Assembly: GCF_016591715.1 (NCBI RefSeq)
Contig: NZ_AP024109.1
Span: forward strand, 124,001-188,000
DNA length: 64,000 nucleotides
Direction: 5' to 3'
From: Mesorhizobium sp. J8
Lineage (GTDB): Bacteria; Pseudomonadota; Alphaproteobacteria; Rhizobiales; Rhizobiaceae
Part shown: one piece after another, positions 25,735-33,968 of the stretch
Numbering within the stretch: the first letter of the stretch is position 1
Layout: each line of letters begins with the position of its first letter
The notes under the pieces: generated by a model
Databases searched by the model: none
What the model was told of the DNA's origin: nothing
What the model saw: only the letters and a program-made list of their open reading frames with translations
Translations under genes and position numbers: made by a program

Positions 25735-26499
25735 ATGATGAGTCGCATATTTCTGAAGGCCGCTGCCGTGGCGTTCGCCTCGGTCGCTGTCTCGCTTTTG
25801 TTGACGATGATTGTGGTTCCGGCGATGGGCTTTCCGATGAGCCGCACAGTCTGGCTGGCGTCGACGGTCTGCCCGCTCGTGCTCGCCTGGGCTGCCAGCG
25901 CCGGCAGCTTTTGGCACAGCGACCGCTTGCAGAGCGCGCATCGCGAGCTTGCCCGGGCCCACGCGCAGCTTGCGGCCGCGCACCGGCGCCTGTCGGAAAA
26001 GGCAAGCCGCGACGACATGACCGGCATGCTCAACCGCGAAACCTTCTTTGCCGCGCTCGACGGATCGCGGCGCAAGAGCGATCGCGGCGCGCTGCTCATC
26101 ATCGACGCCGATCACTTCAAGAGGATCAACGACAGCTACGGTCATTTGACGGGGGACGAAGCGCTGCTTCTGATCGCCGGCGCCATCGAGCGCGGCGTCC
26201 GCGGCGGCGACGTGCTGGGCCGCATCGGCGGCGAGGAATTCGCGGCTTTCCTGGTCGGCGCCAGCGAAGCGGAAGCCAAGCGTGTCGCCGAACGCATCCG
26301 CCGCGAGGTCGAGCTGATCCGTTTCCGTCCCGTCGATGAGCGCACCGTGCCGCTCACGGTCTCGATCGGCGGCATAAGCTGCGGCGAAAGCGCGACCGTT
26401 TCCGATTTGATGCGCGCCGCCGATCGCCGGCTTTACGAGGCCAAGAACCGCGGCCGCAACCTTTCGATCCTCGACCGCGAGCTTCCGGAAGCGGCCTGA
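25735..26499 (+). CDS. Membrane-bound diguanylate cyclase (GGDEF)
   Basis: A 254-residue enzyme that makes cyclic di-GMP. Two N-terminal helices (AAAVAFASVAVSLLLTMIVV and the WLASTVCPLVLAWAAS region) anchor it. A coiled-coil linker follows (about 60-90, LARAHAQLAAAHRRL). The catalytic domain has DMTGMLNRETF, the metal Asp in LLIIDADHFKRIND and an intact GGEEF active site. An inhibitory RxxD I-site (RGGD) lies five residues before GGEEF, so product inhibition is expected. I chose the double ATG at 25735; earlier frame sequence is not coding-like. It has no obvious sensor domain beyond the membrane region. Confidence 0.9.
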   Translation: MMSRIFLKAAAVAFASVAVSLLLTMIVVPAMGFPMSRTVWLASTVCPLVLAWAASAGSFWHSDRLQSAHRELARAHAQLAAAHRRLSEKASRDDMTGMLNRETFFAALDGSRRKSDRGALLIIDADHFKRINDSYGHLTGDEALLLIAGAIERGVRGGDVLGRIGGEEFAAFLVGASEAEAKRVAERIRREVELIRFRPVDERTVPLTVSIGGISCGESATVSDLMRAADRRLYEAKNRGRNLSILDRELPEAA

Positions 26500-26513
26500 A
26501 GTCGCGTCGGGAC

Positions 26514-26530
26514 GTTAGGGAAGCCCTAAC
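26514..26530. promoter_or_regulatory. 17-bp perfect palindrome after the diguanylate cyclase gene
   Basis: GTTAGGG-aag-CCCTAAC begins 15 bases after the cyclase stop. The short 3-nt loop and 7-bp stem could form a weak terminator hairpin, but no T-run follows. It could instead be a protein-binding site. Confidence 0.35.
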
Positions 26531-26656
26531 CATGTCCATATTCAACCGCGCTAAACTTCCAGCTGTAACGCCGTCTTCACCCAGGTTTGGCACGAAATTG
26601 GCCTCCTCGGCCGCATGCGTGCCGTTCAGGAACGCCATGCGTGGATCGAGGCCCCC

Positions 26657-26709
26657 AGAGCATGATCCCGAAAAGTGGGAGCCGGTTTTCGGAGAAAGAT
26701 CATGCTCAA
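26657..26709. repeat. RIME-like palindromic repeat, copy 4
   Basis: Outer arms GAGCATGATC and GATCATGCTC enclose the conserved CCGAAAAGTGGGAGCCGGTT core. This is the cleanest copy in the window. It lies upstream of the small Tat-signal gene and contains an ATG (26702) in frame with it that is unlikely to be used. Confidence 0.85.
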
Positions 26710-26773
26710 CAAAGAGTTAGATCATGAGGGGCGATTCAACGAAACGCCATCGCGATCTATCGAGAGACGTGTC

Positions 26774-26947
26774 ATGAGCAGGTTCATAGGCAAAATATCA
26801 CGTCGCTCGATCGTGCGGGCGCTGGTCGCGCTGCCGGCGCTGTCGCTGTTCCGTAACCGGCCGGCCCTTGCGAACCCTGGCGAGATCGGCCCCGATGAAA
26901 TCGTCGAGATCAATGGCTGGATCCTGCGGCGGAGCGACCTTGCATGA
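26774..26947 (+). CDS. 57-residue Tat-signal-like small protein, partner of the GMC oxidoreductase
   Basis: A very short protein. It has a twin-Arg motif (SRRSIVRAL, residues 9-17), a hydrophobic stretch (VALPALSLF) and a cleavage-like site PALANPG, leaving about 24 mature residues ending IVEINGWILRRSDLA. I chose the ATG at 26774 because GAGAGA lies 6 bases upstream; the earlier ATG at 26702 is inside a repeat. The stop overlaps the GMC oxidoreductase start (ATGA). Since the oxidoreductase has no signal peptide, this peptide could carry it through the Tat system as a bound partner, as small subunits of other GMC dehydrogenases do. This role is inference. Confidence 0.6.
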   Translation: MSRFIGKISRRSIVRALVALPALSLFRNRPALANPGEIGPDEIVEINGWILRRSDLA

Positions 26948-28383
26948 TCTTCGACAGCTACGAGGCCTATAAGCAGGCCGGCTTCAAACCCAAGGTCTGC
27001 ATCCTCGGCTCCGGCCCGGCCGGCACGACGATCGCCAGGAAGTTGGGCGCCGCCGGCATTCCGGTCGTCGTTCTGGAGGCGGGTTCGCGCGAATTCAGCG
27101 ACGAATCGCAGGATTTCTACCGCGGCAAGACGGTCGGCGATTTCTATTTCGACCTCGACATCACCAGGCTGCGCTTCATGGGCGGCTCGTCCAATCACTG
27201 GGCCGGCTGGTGCCGCGTGCTCGACAAACAGGACTTCGAACCCAAGGCCTGGGCGCCGGACACCGGCTGGCCCATTAGCCGCGCCGACATCGAGCCTTAT
27301 CTGAAGGAAGTCCACGACATCCTCGAGCTTCCCGAGTTCCGGCCCGATGTGCCGGTTTCGGACGACATACGCTGGGTGCAATTGATCAAGAGCCCCGCGG
27401 TTCGTTTCGGCGAGAAATATGCCGGCGAGCTCGACGCGAGCAAGAACATCGCAGTCGTGCTCAACACCTATGCGACCGAGCTTGCCGGCGACGGCAAGCG
27501 CGTTACCGGCGCGAAGCTCTGGTCGAACGGGCAGGACGCCGGCACTTTCAGCGCGGACTATTTCGTCACCTGCACCGGCGGGCTGGAGAATTCGCGGCTG
27601 CTGCTGTGGTCGAATGAGCGCTCCAATGGCGGCGTGGTGCCGAACGCGACGGCGCTCGGCCGTTACTGGATGGAGCATCCGACCTTCGAGGGCGGCAATG
27701 CCATTCTTGCCAACTATTCGGAGTTCGAGGTCGACGCCTCGAACGAAGCCTTCTTCTCGCCGACGCTTGCCGCGATGGAGCGGCTCAAGATCATGAATTT
27801 CGGCATCCGCCTGATCGAGAGCCCCTATCCCAATGTCAAGAAGCTGATCGCCGATCTCGCCTGCACCGCGCCGAACATGGCGGAATGGATGTCGTCCCAG
27901 TTGGACCAGAGACTGCGCTGTGCCGCCCAGCTTTATGTCGCCTGGGAGCAGGCGCCGCTCGCCTCGAACCAGATCGAGCTGTCCAAGACCGATGTCGACC
28001 ACGCCGGCGTGCCGCGCATCGAACTGCACTGGAAGAAGTCGCCGCTCGAGCGCCGAACCCTGCTCGAGGGCCTGAGGCTTTTCGGCACGACGATGGCGCA
28101 AAAAAATCTCGGCCGCGTCCGCATCGACGAGTGGATCACCAATGGCGGCGATTACCCGACCAACGAGGAAACGGCGGGCCACCACCATATGGGCGGCACC
28201 CGCATGGGCACCGATGTCCTGAAGAGCGTCGTCGACGCCAATTGCAAGGTGCACGGCATGGACAATCTCTATGTCGGCGGCTCTTCCGTTTTCTGCACGT
28301 CGGGTCAGTGCAACCCCACCACCACCATCACCGCGCTCGCCTGTCGGCTGGGCGAGCATCTCGGCAAGGTGATCGCCGTCTGA
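26944..28383 (+). CDS. GMC-type FAD-dependent oxidoreductase
   Basis: A 479-residue flavoenzyme of the glucose-methanol-choline class, oxidising an alcohol or sugar. The ADP-binding motif is VCILGSGPAGTTIARKLG (residues 18-35); the FAD contact region is LRFMGGSSNHWAGWC and the C-terminal active-site block has ETAGHHHMGGTRMG followed by GQCNPTTTITALACRLGEHL. This arrangement matches the sorbitol/fructose/gluconate dehydrogenase-like branch rather than choline oxidase. The substrate is unknown and no cytochrome subunit is encoded nearby. It overlaps the Tat-signal gene by 4 bp and has no signal peptide of its own. Confidence 0.85.
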   Translation: MIFDSYEAYKQAGFKPKVCILGSGPAGTTIARKLGAAGIPVVVLEAGSREFSDESQDFYRGKTVGDFYFDLDITRLRFMGGSSNHWAGWCRVLDKQDFEPKAWAPDTGWPISRADIEPYLKEVHDILELPEFRPDVPVSDDIRWVQLIKSPAVRFGEKYAGELDASKNIAVVLNTYATELAGDGKRVTGAKLWSNGQDAGTFSADYFVTCTGGLENSRLLLWSNERSNGGVVPNATALGRYWMEHPTFEGGNAILANYSEFEVDASNEAFFSPTLAAMERLKIMNFGIRLIESPYPNVKKLIADLACTAPNMAEWMSSQLDQRLRCAAQLYVAWEQAPLASNQIELSKTDVDHAGVPRIELHWKKSPLERRTLLEGLRLFGTTMAQKNLGRVRIDEWITNGGDYPTNEETAGHHHMGGTRMGTDVLKSVVDANCKVHGMDNLYVGGSSVFCTSGQCNPTTTITALACRLGEHLGKVIAV

Positions 28384-28412
28384 TCTCCGCGGCGCCGGCG
28401 GCGCCGGCGCCT

Positions 28413-28526
28413 AGAGCCGGATGATTTCAGGTCTGTTCGACCTGAAAGCTGAATCCGGCTCTAAATCAAAGAGATAGAGCACGAGGTCGCCCGAAAACCG
28501 TTTCGCACTTTTCGGCATCATGCTCT
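28413..28526. repeat. Double RIME-like palindromic repeat, copy 5
   Basis: The first part is a strong hairpin: AGAGCCGGAT and ATTTCAGGTC, mirrored by GACCTGAAA and AATCCGGCTCT (28413-28462). An inverted copy of the GCATGAT/CCGAAAAGTG element follows (CCCGAAAACCGTTTCGCACT, TTTCGGCATCATGCTCT). It fills a convergent junction. Confidence 0.8.
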
Positions 28527-28571
28527 GGAGCAACCGGCGCTTGGCGCCTTTTGGGCAAATTGCGACCTCGC

Positions 28572-28739
28572 TCAAAAGCCGTAGACGGCGATGCGCACCA
28601 GCACGGCCGCGGCGGCCAGCGCCACCAGCAGGATGCCGAGGCCGATGGGTGAGCCCCAGCCATACCATTCCATTGCCAGCTTGGCGTATTTGTATTCCTC
28701 CTCGTTCGAGGGAGGGGTGCGCTGTTGAATCAGGCTCAT
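28572..28739 (-). CDS. 55-residue single-pass membrane microprotein
   Basis: A small ORF beginning MSLIQQRTPPSNEEEYKYAK, with an acidic and tyrosine-rich N-terminal half (EEEYKYAKLAMEWYGW) and one C-terminal membrane helix (IGLGILLVALAAAAVLVRIA). The ATG at 28739 is preceded by GGAGTGAAC. Codon use is that of the host and the stop falls right after the helix, which supports a real gene. I do not recognise the family. It is divergent from a MarR-family regulator about 95 bp away, which may control it. Confidence 0.6.
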   Translation of the reverse strand: MSLIQQRTPPSNEEEYKYAKLAMEWYGWGSPIGLGILLVALAAAAVLVRIAVYGF

Positions 28740-28834
28740 TGTTCACTCCGTGTCGGCGACTTTGCCCTTGTCTTGCAAAAGGCATCGTCGCATATTGATA
28801 CGACAGTCTGAATGTTAGGCAGATTGATAGTTAG

Positions 28835-29365
28835 ATGATCGAAGTAAATTCGTCAAGCACGAAACGCGATGAAATGATGAAGGCAGTCGGCCTCGCCGTT
28901 ATGCGCTGGCAGGACGCCACCCAGGCCTATGACGAAGCGGTGGGGGCGCGGCTCGGGCTGATCGCGGCCGAGCGGCATTGCCTGAGCCTGCTTTATGCCG
29001 GACCGCAATCGGCGGGCGCCGTAGCGGCGGCGACGGGGCTGACGCCCGCGGCGGTGACGGCCCTGATCGACCGGCTGGAGGCGCGCGGCTACGTCACCCG
29101 GACCCGCAGCCTGGAGGACAGGCGCAAGGTGGTCATCGAGGCGACCGAACTGACCAGGGAATTGTCGGAGCGCTATTACGGTGCGATCGCGCGGGAGGGC
29201 GAGAAGGTGGTGGCGAGCTTCAGCGACGCGGAGCTTGCGACCGTGCTGCGCTTCATCAACGCTGCGCTCGACCTGCAGAGCGAACAGTTGGCCAGGATCA
29301 AAGCCGAGCCGGACAAGGCTTGGGCACCTCAAGACAAAGCGGCCCAGCCGCCTTCCGGCAGCTGA
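28835..29365 (+). CDS. MarR-family transcriptional regulator
   Basis: A 176-residue winged-helix repressor. The core runs from about residue 15 to 145: LGLIAAERHCLSLLYAGPQS, the recognition helix region AVAAATGLTPAAVTALIDRL and the wing LEARGYVTRTRSLEDRRKVV (DxRR motif). It has a Pro/Lys-rich C-terminal tail. It is divergent from the 55-residue membrane microprotein and converges on phhA. The effector is unknown. The MIEVNSSST start at 28835 is the first of two candidates; an ATG at codon 14 or 15 would also work. Confidence 0.85.
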   Translation: MIEVNSSSTKRDEMMKAVGLAVMRWQDATQAYDEAVGARLGLIAAERHCLSLLYAGPQSAGAVAAATGLTPAAVTALIDRLEARGYVTRTRSLEDRRKVVIEATELTRELSERYYGAIAREGEKVVASFSDAELATVLRFINAALDLQSEQLARIKAEPDKAWAPQDKAAQPPSGS

Positions 29366-29400
29366 ACCGCCCTGATGTCGGTTGGGCGAAAACCGACCTC

Positions 29401-29448
29401 AGAGCAATTCCGGGAAAAAGTGCGTCGCGGTTTTCCGTCCGGAATTGC
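29401..29448. repeat. RIME-like palindromic repeat, copy 6
   Basis: AGAGCAATTCCGGGAAAAAG, TGCGTCGCGGTTTTCCG, then GGAATTGC: the same nested GCAATTCC/GGAATTGC stem as copy 1, between convergent genes and only 8 bp from the phhA stop. Confidence 0.85.
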
Positions 29449-29456
29449 GTAAAAAT

Positions 29457-30293
29457 TCACACCATGGCTGGGTCGAGCGCCGGCTGACCCTTGAAGCGGG
29501 AGACGATGCCGGCAAGGTCGCCACTGGCGAAGGCATCGCGCAGCGCGTCGAAAGACGGCAGCACGAAATAGGCACGCTGGAACTTGTCGATCTCATAGCC
29601 GGTCCGCATCACCGTCTCGAGGTCGAACGGCACATGGTGGGCGTCCTTGCTCTCGATCGCGAATTGCAGCTCGGTGAAGGACGACATCAGCCCGGCGCCG
29701 AAGGCTTTCACGGGCTGGCCGGCTTCCTGGATGAGGCCGTATTCGGCGCTGTACCAGTAGAGCCGGGTGATCATCTCGTCGCCGCCGAGCGCGATCATGT
29801 CCTCGGCCTTCTCGCCATACATCTGCATGAAATCGGCGAAGACTGGCTGGGTCAGGATCGGCACATGGCCGAAGAAGTCGTGGAACATGTCCGGCTCCAC
29901 GATGTAGTCGAGCTCTTGTCTGGTCCGCAGCCAGTTGGTGACCGGGAAGCGCCGGTTGGCGAGATGGTCGAAGAACGGGCCGGCCGGAATGAGGCCCGGC
30001 ACCGCGACGATCTCCCAGCCGGTCAGCCTGGCGAGTTTTTCGCTGACCTCGTCGAAATCCGGAATCCTGTCGAGCAGGCCGAGCGCCGCGACGCCGTCGA
30101 GATAGGAGCGGTGTGCGAGCTTTTGGGTCAGCTTCGTCTGGCGGTCGCACAGCGTGCGCCACACCGCCTGTTCCTCGGCGGAATAGTCGTAGCCTTGCGC
30201 TACGGTAAAATCGCTGCGGCAGACCGAATAGTCGCCGCGCAAGCCCTGCGCCGCGCATTCGGCGGCGTAATCGGCAACGCTGATCGTCATCAT
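29457..30293 (-). CDS. phhA: Phenylalanine 4-monooxygenase
   Basis: A 278-residue pterin-dependent non-haem iron enzyme that converts phenylalanine to tyrosine. The iron ligands are in PDMFHDFFGHVPI (two His, about residues 135-140) and the Glu in YWYSAEYGLI (about 180). The length is that of bacterial single-domain enzymes without the mammalian regulatory ACT domain. The gene is divergent from an Lrp/AsnC-family regulator 134 bp away, a common arrangement for phhA. The two adjacent ATGs at 30293 and 30290 make the start uncertain by one codon. Confidence 0.96.
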   Translation of the reverse strand: MMTISVADYAAECAAQGLRGDYSVCRSDFTVAQGYDYSAEEQAVWRTLCDRQTKLTQKLAHRSYLDGVAALGLLDRIPDFDEVSEKLARLTGWEIVAVPGLIPAGPFFDHLANRRFPVTNWLRTRQELDYIVEPDMFHDFFGHVPILTQPVFADFMQMYGEKAEDMIALGGDEMITRLYWYSAEYGLIQEAGQPVKAFGAGLMSSFTELQFAIESKDAHHVPFDLETVMRTGYEIDKFQRAYFVLPSFDALRDAFASGDLAGIVSRFKGQPALDPAMV

Positions 30294-30427
30294 ATCCTCC
30301 TAGAAGATCGTGATCCTGAATGGTGGAGCAAGTGTAGGAGCGATCGCTGAGGCAAATCAGCCTTGTTTCTGGCCCGTCCGCTGATTTTGAGGTAAAAGCA
30401 CTCGGATCAACGCGACATCGAGGAAAC

Positions 30428-30904
30428 ATGCCTCAATTCGACGACTTCGAGATCAAGATGCTCGACATCCTGCAGCGCGACGGCCGCAAGCCCGTGTCGG
30501 AGCTGGCGCAGGAGATCGGCCTGTCGACCACGCCATGCGCGCGCCGCTTCGAAGCGCTGCAGGAAACCGGCATCATCAAGGGCTTTGCCGCCGTGCTCAG
30601 CCGCCGCGCCGTCGGTCTGACCGTCGAGGTCTTCATCCAGGTGCGGCTGGTCAGCCACAGCGACGGCTCGCCCGAAAGTTTCATAGCCGCCGTGCAGCGC
30701 ATGGACGAGGTCTCGTCCTGCTGGACGATGACCGGCGACCACGATTTCCTGCTGCATGTCATGGTGCCGTCGGTGGACGACCTTAACGCCTTCGTCATGC
30801 ACCGGCTGATGCGGTTGCCCGGCGTGCGCGACGTCCACACGCAACTGGTGCTCCAGAACATCAAGGGGCCGGGCCACGTGCCGCTCAGTCATCTGCGCCG
30901 CTGA
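30428..30904 (+). CDS. Lrp/AsnC-family transcriptional regulator, probable regulator of phhA
   Basis: A 158-residue feast/famine regulator. The N-terminal HTH covers residues 5-60 (LDILQRDGRKPVSELAQEIG, LSTTPCARRFEALQETGII), followed by the RAM/AsnC ligand domain with SCWTMTGDHDFLLHVMV and LPGVRDVHTQLVLQNIK. It shares its promoter region with the divergent phhA gene, so it probably senses an aromatic amino acid and controls phenylalanine hydroxylation. That link rests on position only. Confidence 0.88.
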   Translation: MPQFDDFEIKMLDILQRDGRKPVSELAQEIGLSTTPCARRFEALQETGIIKGFAAVLSRRAVGLTVEVFIQVRLVSHSDGSPESFIAAVQRMDEVSSCWTMTGDHDFLLHVMVPSVDDLNAFVMHRLMRLPGVRDVHTQLVLQNIKGPGHVPLSHLRR

Positions 30905-31006
30905 TCCGGTCAAATCTGGCGAAAAGCTGCGTGGAAACTGCTGAACCGCGCCAAGGCGGCTTCGTCATCGGCAATTAGCACGAGCGGACCAACATGGAGG
31001 TCCGCC

Positions 31007-32572
31007 TTGAACATCGTGCTGATAAATCCGCCGCATACCGCCATCGGCAGCCGTGTGCCCGACGATCATCTGCCGCCGCTCGGGCTGCTGGCGATCGGCG
31101 GCCCGCTGATCGATTCCGGCCACCAGGTACGCCTGGTCGACGCCGAGTTCGGGCCGATGCCGCTTCCCGCGCTGGTCGATGAGGCTCTGGGCGACGATCC
31201 GGACTTCATCCTGATCGGCCATTCCGGCTCAACCTCGGCGCATTCGACCGCCTTGAAGATCGCCGAAATGATCAAGGGCCGCGCGCCGGATGTCATCGTC
31301 ATCTATGGCGGCGTCTTCCCGACCTATCACTGGCGCGACATCCTAGCCGCGACCGACGTCTTCGACTTCATCGTGCGTGGCGAGGGCGAGGCGACCGTGA
31401 CGGCGCTGGTCGAGGCGATCGAGATGCGCCAGCCGGTGGGAAGTGTCGCAGGCATCGCCTATCGCGACGATCTTGGCCGCCCGGTCGCGACGCAGCCGGC
31501 CATGACCATTGCCGATCTCGATGCTTATCGTGTCGGCTGGGAACTGATCGATCCTCGCCGCTACTCCTATTGGGGCGGCAAGCGGGCGGTGGTCATGCAG
31601 TTCTCGCGCGGCTGCCCGCATCTGTGCAACTATTGCGGCCAGCGCGGCTTCTGGACCCGCTGGCGGCACCGCGATCCGGTGAAGTTCGCCAAGGAAATCG
31701 CCTGGCTCCACCGCGAGCACGGCGTCGAGTTGGTCAACCTGGGGGACGAGAACCCGACCTCCTCGAAGAAGGCCTGGCGCGCCTTTCTGGACGCCATGAT
31801 CGCCGAGAACGTTCCGGTGCTGATCGTCGGCTCGACCCGCGCCGACGACATCGTTCGCGACGCCGATATCCTGCATCTCTACCGCAAGGCCGGCGTTATC
31901 CGCTGGCTGCTCGGCATGGAGAACACCGACGAGGCGACGCTGTCGCTGATCCGCAAGGGCGGCAGCACGAAGTCGGACCGCGAAGCGATCCGGCTGCTCA
32001 GGCGGCACGGCATCCTGTCGATGGCGACCTGGGTCGCCGGCTTCGAGGACGAGACCCTGCGCGATCTCTGGCGCGGCTTCCGCCAGCTCATCGCCTACGA
32101 TCCCGACCAGATCCAGGCGCTCTATGTCACGCCGCATCGCTGGACGTCGTTCTTCCGCATCGCCGCCGATCGCAAGGTGATCCAGAAGGACGTGCGCCTC
32201 TGGGACTACAAGCACCAGGTTCTACACATGACCCGGCTGAAGCCGTGGATGCTGTTCTTCGCCGTCAAGCTGATCGAGGTCGCCGTGCAGTCGCGGCCGA
32301 AGGCGCTGGCGCGCATCCTGTTCCACCCCGATCCCGAGCAACGCCATTCGATGCGCTGGTATACGAAGATGGGCCGCCGCGTCTGGTTCCGCGAAGTCTG
32401 GGGCTTTCTCGCCCGCGACCGCCGCGTCACGGACGGGCCGACGCTCGCCGAGTTCTGGGGCGCGCCGCAGGACGCCGAGGAAGAGTCGATGATCGTCCGG
32501 CGGCCGACGCGAAAGCCAGTCGCCGTCATCGAAGGGCAGCGCCTGTCCGAGAATAGAAGATTAGCCGGCTGA
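31007..32572 (+). CDS. B12-binding domain radical SAM enzyme (BchE/P-methylase-like class)
   Basis: A 521-residue iron-sulfur enzyme. The N-terminal cobalamin-binding-like Rossmann domain (residues 1-140) opens MNIVLINPPHTAIGSRVPDD and has IVIYGGVFPTYHW and FIVRGEGEATV. The radical SAM core begins near residue 190 with the cluster motif FSRGCPHLCNYCGQRGFW (CxxxCxxC). The C-terminal 180 residues are specific to the subfamily. The start is a TTG at 31007, chosen because a perfect GGAGG lies 6 bases upstream and the conserved NIVLINPP follows directly. Substrate unknown: the class includes methyltransferases and the anaerobic Mg-protoporphyrin cyclase. No photosynthesis or hopanoid genes are nearby. 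Confidence 0.8.
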   Translation: MNIVLINPPHTAIGSRVPDDHLPPLGLLAIGGPLIDSGHQVRLVDAEFGPMPLPALVDEALGDDPDFILIGHSGSTSAHSTALKIAEMIKGRAPDVIVIYGGVFPTYHWRDILAATDVFDFIVRGEGEATVTALVEAIEMRQPVGSVAGIAYRDDLGRPVATQPAMTIADLDAYRVGWELIDPRRYSYWGGKRAVVMQFSRGCPHLCNYCGQRGFWTRWRHRDPVKFAKEIAWLHREHGVELVNLGDENPTSSKKAWRAFLDAMIAENVPVLIVGSTRADDIVRDADILHLYRKAGVIRWLLGMENTDEATLSLIRKGGSTKSDREAIRLLRRHGILSMATWVAGFEDETLRDLWRGFRQLIAYDPDQIQALYVTPHRWTSFFRIAADRKVIQKDVRLWDYKHQVLHMTRLKPWMLFFAVKLIEVAVQSRPKALARILFHPDPEQRHSMRWYTKMGRRVWFREVWGFLARDRRVTDGPTLAEFWGAPQDAEEESMIVRRPTRKPVAVIEGQRLSENRRLAG

Positions 32573-32616
32573 TTATAGGCAGCTCACTGTTCCGCGGGTG
32601 AGCTTGCCTGCTCTTG

Positions 32617-33510
32617 TTACGGCACGATCAGCGTGCCGGCGCCGTGCTCGGTGAAGAGCTCCAGCAGCACCGAATGCGGCGTCTTGCCGTTGAGAATGAC
32701 GACGCCCTCGACGCCGCGCTCGATCGCCTCGATGCAGGTCTCGACCTTCGGGATCATGCCGCCCGACACCGTGCCGTCCTTGATCAGTGCCTTGGCCTCG
32801 GCGACCGTCAGCTCGTCGATCAGCTTCTTGTTCTTGTCGAGGACGCCCGGCACGTCGGTGAGGAAGAGCAGGCGCGAAGCACGGCACGCGCCGGCGATTG
32901 CACCTGCGAACGTGTCGGCGTTGATGTTGTAGGTATGGCCGTCACGGCCGGGCGCGACCGGCGCCAGCACCGGGATCATTTCCGAGCGCGCGAGAAGGTC
33001 GAGCAGTGTGCGGTCGACCTCGACCGGCTCGCCGACGAAGCCCAGATCCAGCACCCGCTCGATGTTGGAATCGGGGTCGATCATGGTCTTGCGCGCCTTC
33101 TCGGCGAAAACCATGTTGCCGTCCTTGCCGCAAAGCCCGATCGCCCACTCGCCCTCGGCGTTGATCAGCGCCACGATCTCCTTGTTGATCGAGCCCGCCA
33201 GCACCATCTCGACGATCTCGACCGTCTTCTGGTCGGTGACGCGCAGGCCGCCCTCGAACTTGGATTCGATGCCCATCTTGGTGAGCATCGCGCCGATCTG
33301 CGGCCCGCCGCCATGCACGACGATCGGGTTGACGCCGGATTGCTTCAACAGCGCGATGTCGCGGGCGAAGGCCTTGCCGAGCTCGGTGTCGCCCATGGCG
33401 TGGCCGCCATATTTCACCACCACCGTCTTGTTCTCGTAGCGCTGCATGTAAGGCAGCGCGCGCGAGAGCAGCGCGGCCTGCATTTCGGCGTTGGCGGCGA
33501 TGTCCGTCAT
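32617..33510 (-). CDS. argB: N-acetylglutamate kinase
   Basis: A 297-residue amino acid kinase-family enzyme, the second step of arginine synthesis. Conserved blocks are [11 protein letters not shown] (phosphate-binding, about residue 28), [14 protein letters not shown] and the [14 protein letters not shown] region near the C-terminal third. The N-terminal helix present in arginine-inhibited hexameric forms is visible ([19 protein letters not shown]), suggesting feedback control by arginine. It converges on the radical SAM gene. In relatives argB is next to engB and the pyrimidine nucleotidase. Confidence 0.96.
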   Translation of the reverse strand: MTDIAANAEMQAALLSRALPYMQRYENKTVVVKYGGHAMGDTELGKAFARDIALLKQSGVNPIVVHGGGPQIGAMLTKMGIESKFEGGLRVTDQKTVEIVEMVLAGSINKEIVALINAEGEWAIGLCGKDGNMVFAEKARKTMIDPDSNIERVLDLGFVGEPVEVDRTLLDLLARSEMIPVLAPVAPGRDGHTYNINADTFAGAIAGACRASRLLFLTDVPGVLDKNKKLIDELTVAEAKALIKDGTVSGGMIPKVETCIEAIERGVEGVVILNGKTPHSVLLELFTEHGAGTLIVP

Positions 33511-33612
33511 CGATGTGATCCCGGCTTCTAGAAAGGAACGGCGGGGTCTTAGCGGGAATTGCCGCGCGGAGCAAATGGTTCGGCAAGCAACATTATGTGC
33601 GATGCGATCGGC

Positions 33613-33798
33613 CTACTCTTCGATCCGCAAGCCGCTGTCGACGATCAATGCAAAGACACCCTCGATGTCGTCCGAACCCAGGTCATGATGACGCGCAAGC
33701 ACGAGATTGAGTTCGTCGAGCGTGACCGACCCGCGCTCCCGGCACCGGCCAATCAAATCGAGAATCGCGCTTCTGATCTGGTCTGGCAAATTGGCCAT
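33613..33798 (-). CDS. 61-residue stand-alone sigma-70 region 1.1-like protein
   Basis: A small protein, MANLPDQIRSAILDLIGR onward, whose whole length resembles region 1.1 of primary sigma factors: ILDLIGRCRERGSVTLDELN, then DDIEGVFALIVDSGLRIEE, the helix-turn pattern in which region 1.1 masks DNA-binding parts of sigma. No other sigma region follows. I chose the ATG at 33798; the frame upstream is Arg-rich and not coding-like. It lies 102 bp upstream of argB on the same strand and is divergent from the fasciclin gene. It could modulate RNA polymerase, which is inference from resemblance. Confidence 0.6.
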   Translation of the reverse strand: MANLPDQIRSAILDLIGRCRERGSVTLDELNLVLARHHDLGSDDIEGVFALIVDSGLRIEE

Positions 33799-33968
33799 CC
33801 GCGCAGAAATCGGGCGGCGCGGACAATTTTCAAGGCGCTGGCCTATTGCGGCGCCTTGAGCAGGGCCCGCCGTCCCAGCTACGCCGAACGCTTCTCCAGC
33901 TGCTCGGCGCAGGACAACAGCGTTTCCTCGTCGCCGCGTCGACCAGCTCCGGCGGTGCAATTTCCGCT

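Noticed and set aside
26532..26720. 62-codon plus-strand ORF ending in a RIME-like repeat
   Set aside because: Its last third is simply the translated repeat (PEHDPEKWEPVFGE) and the rest has no support.
31007..32572. Assigning the radical SAM enzyme as BchE
   Set aside because: No other bacteriochlorophyll genes are present and its N-terminus differs from the BchE sequence I remember, so only the class is stated.
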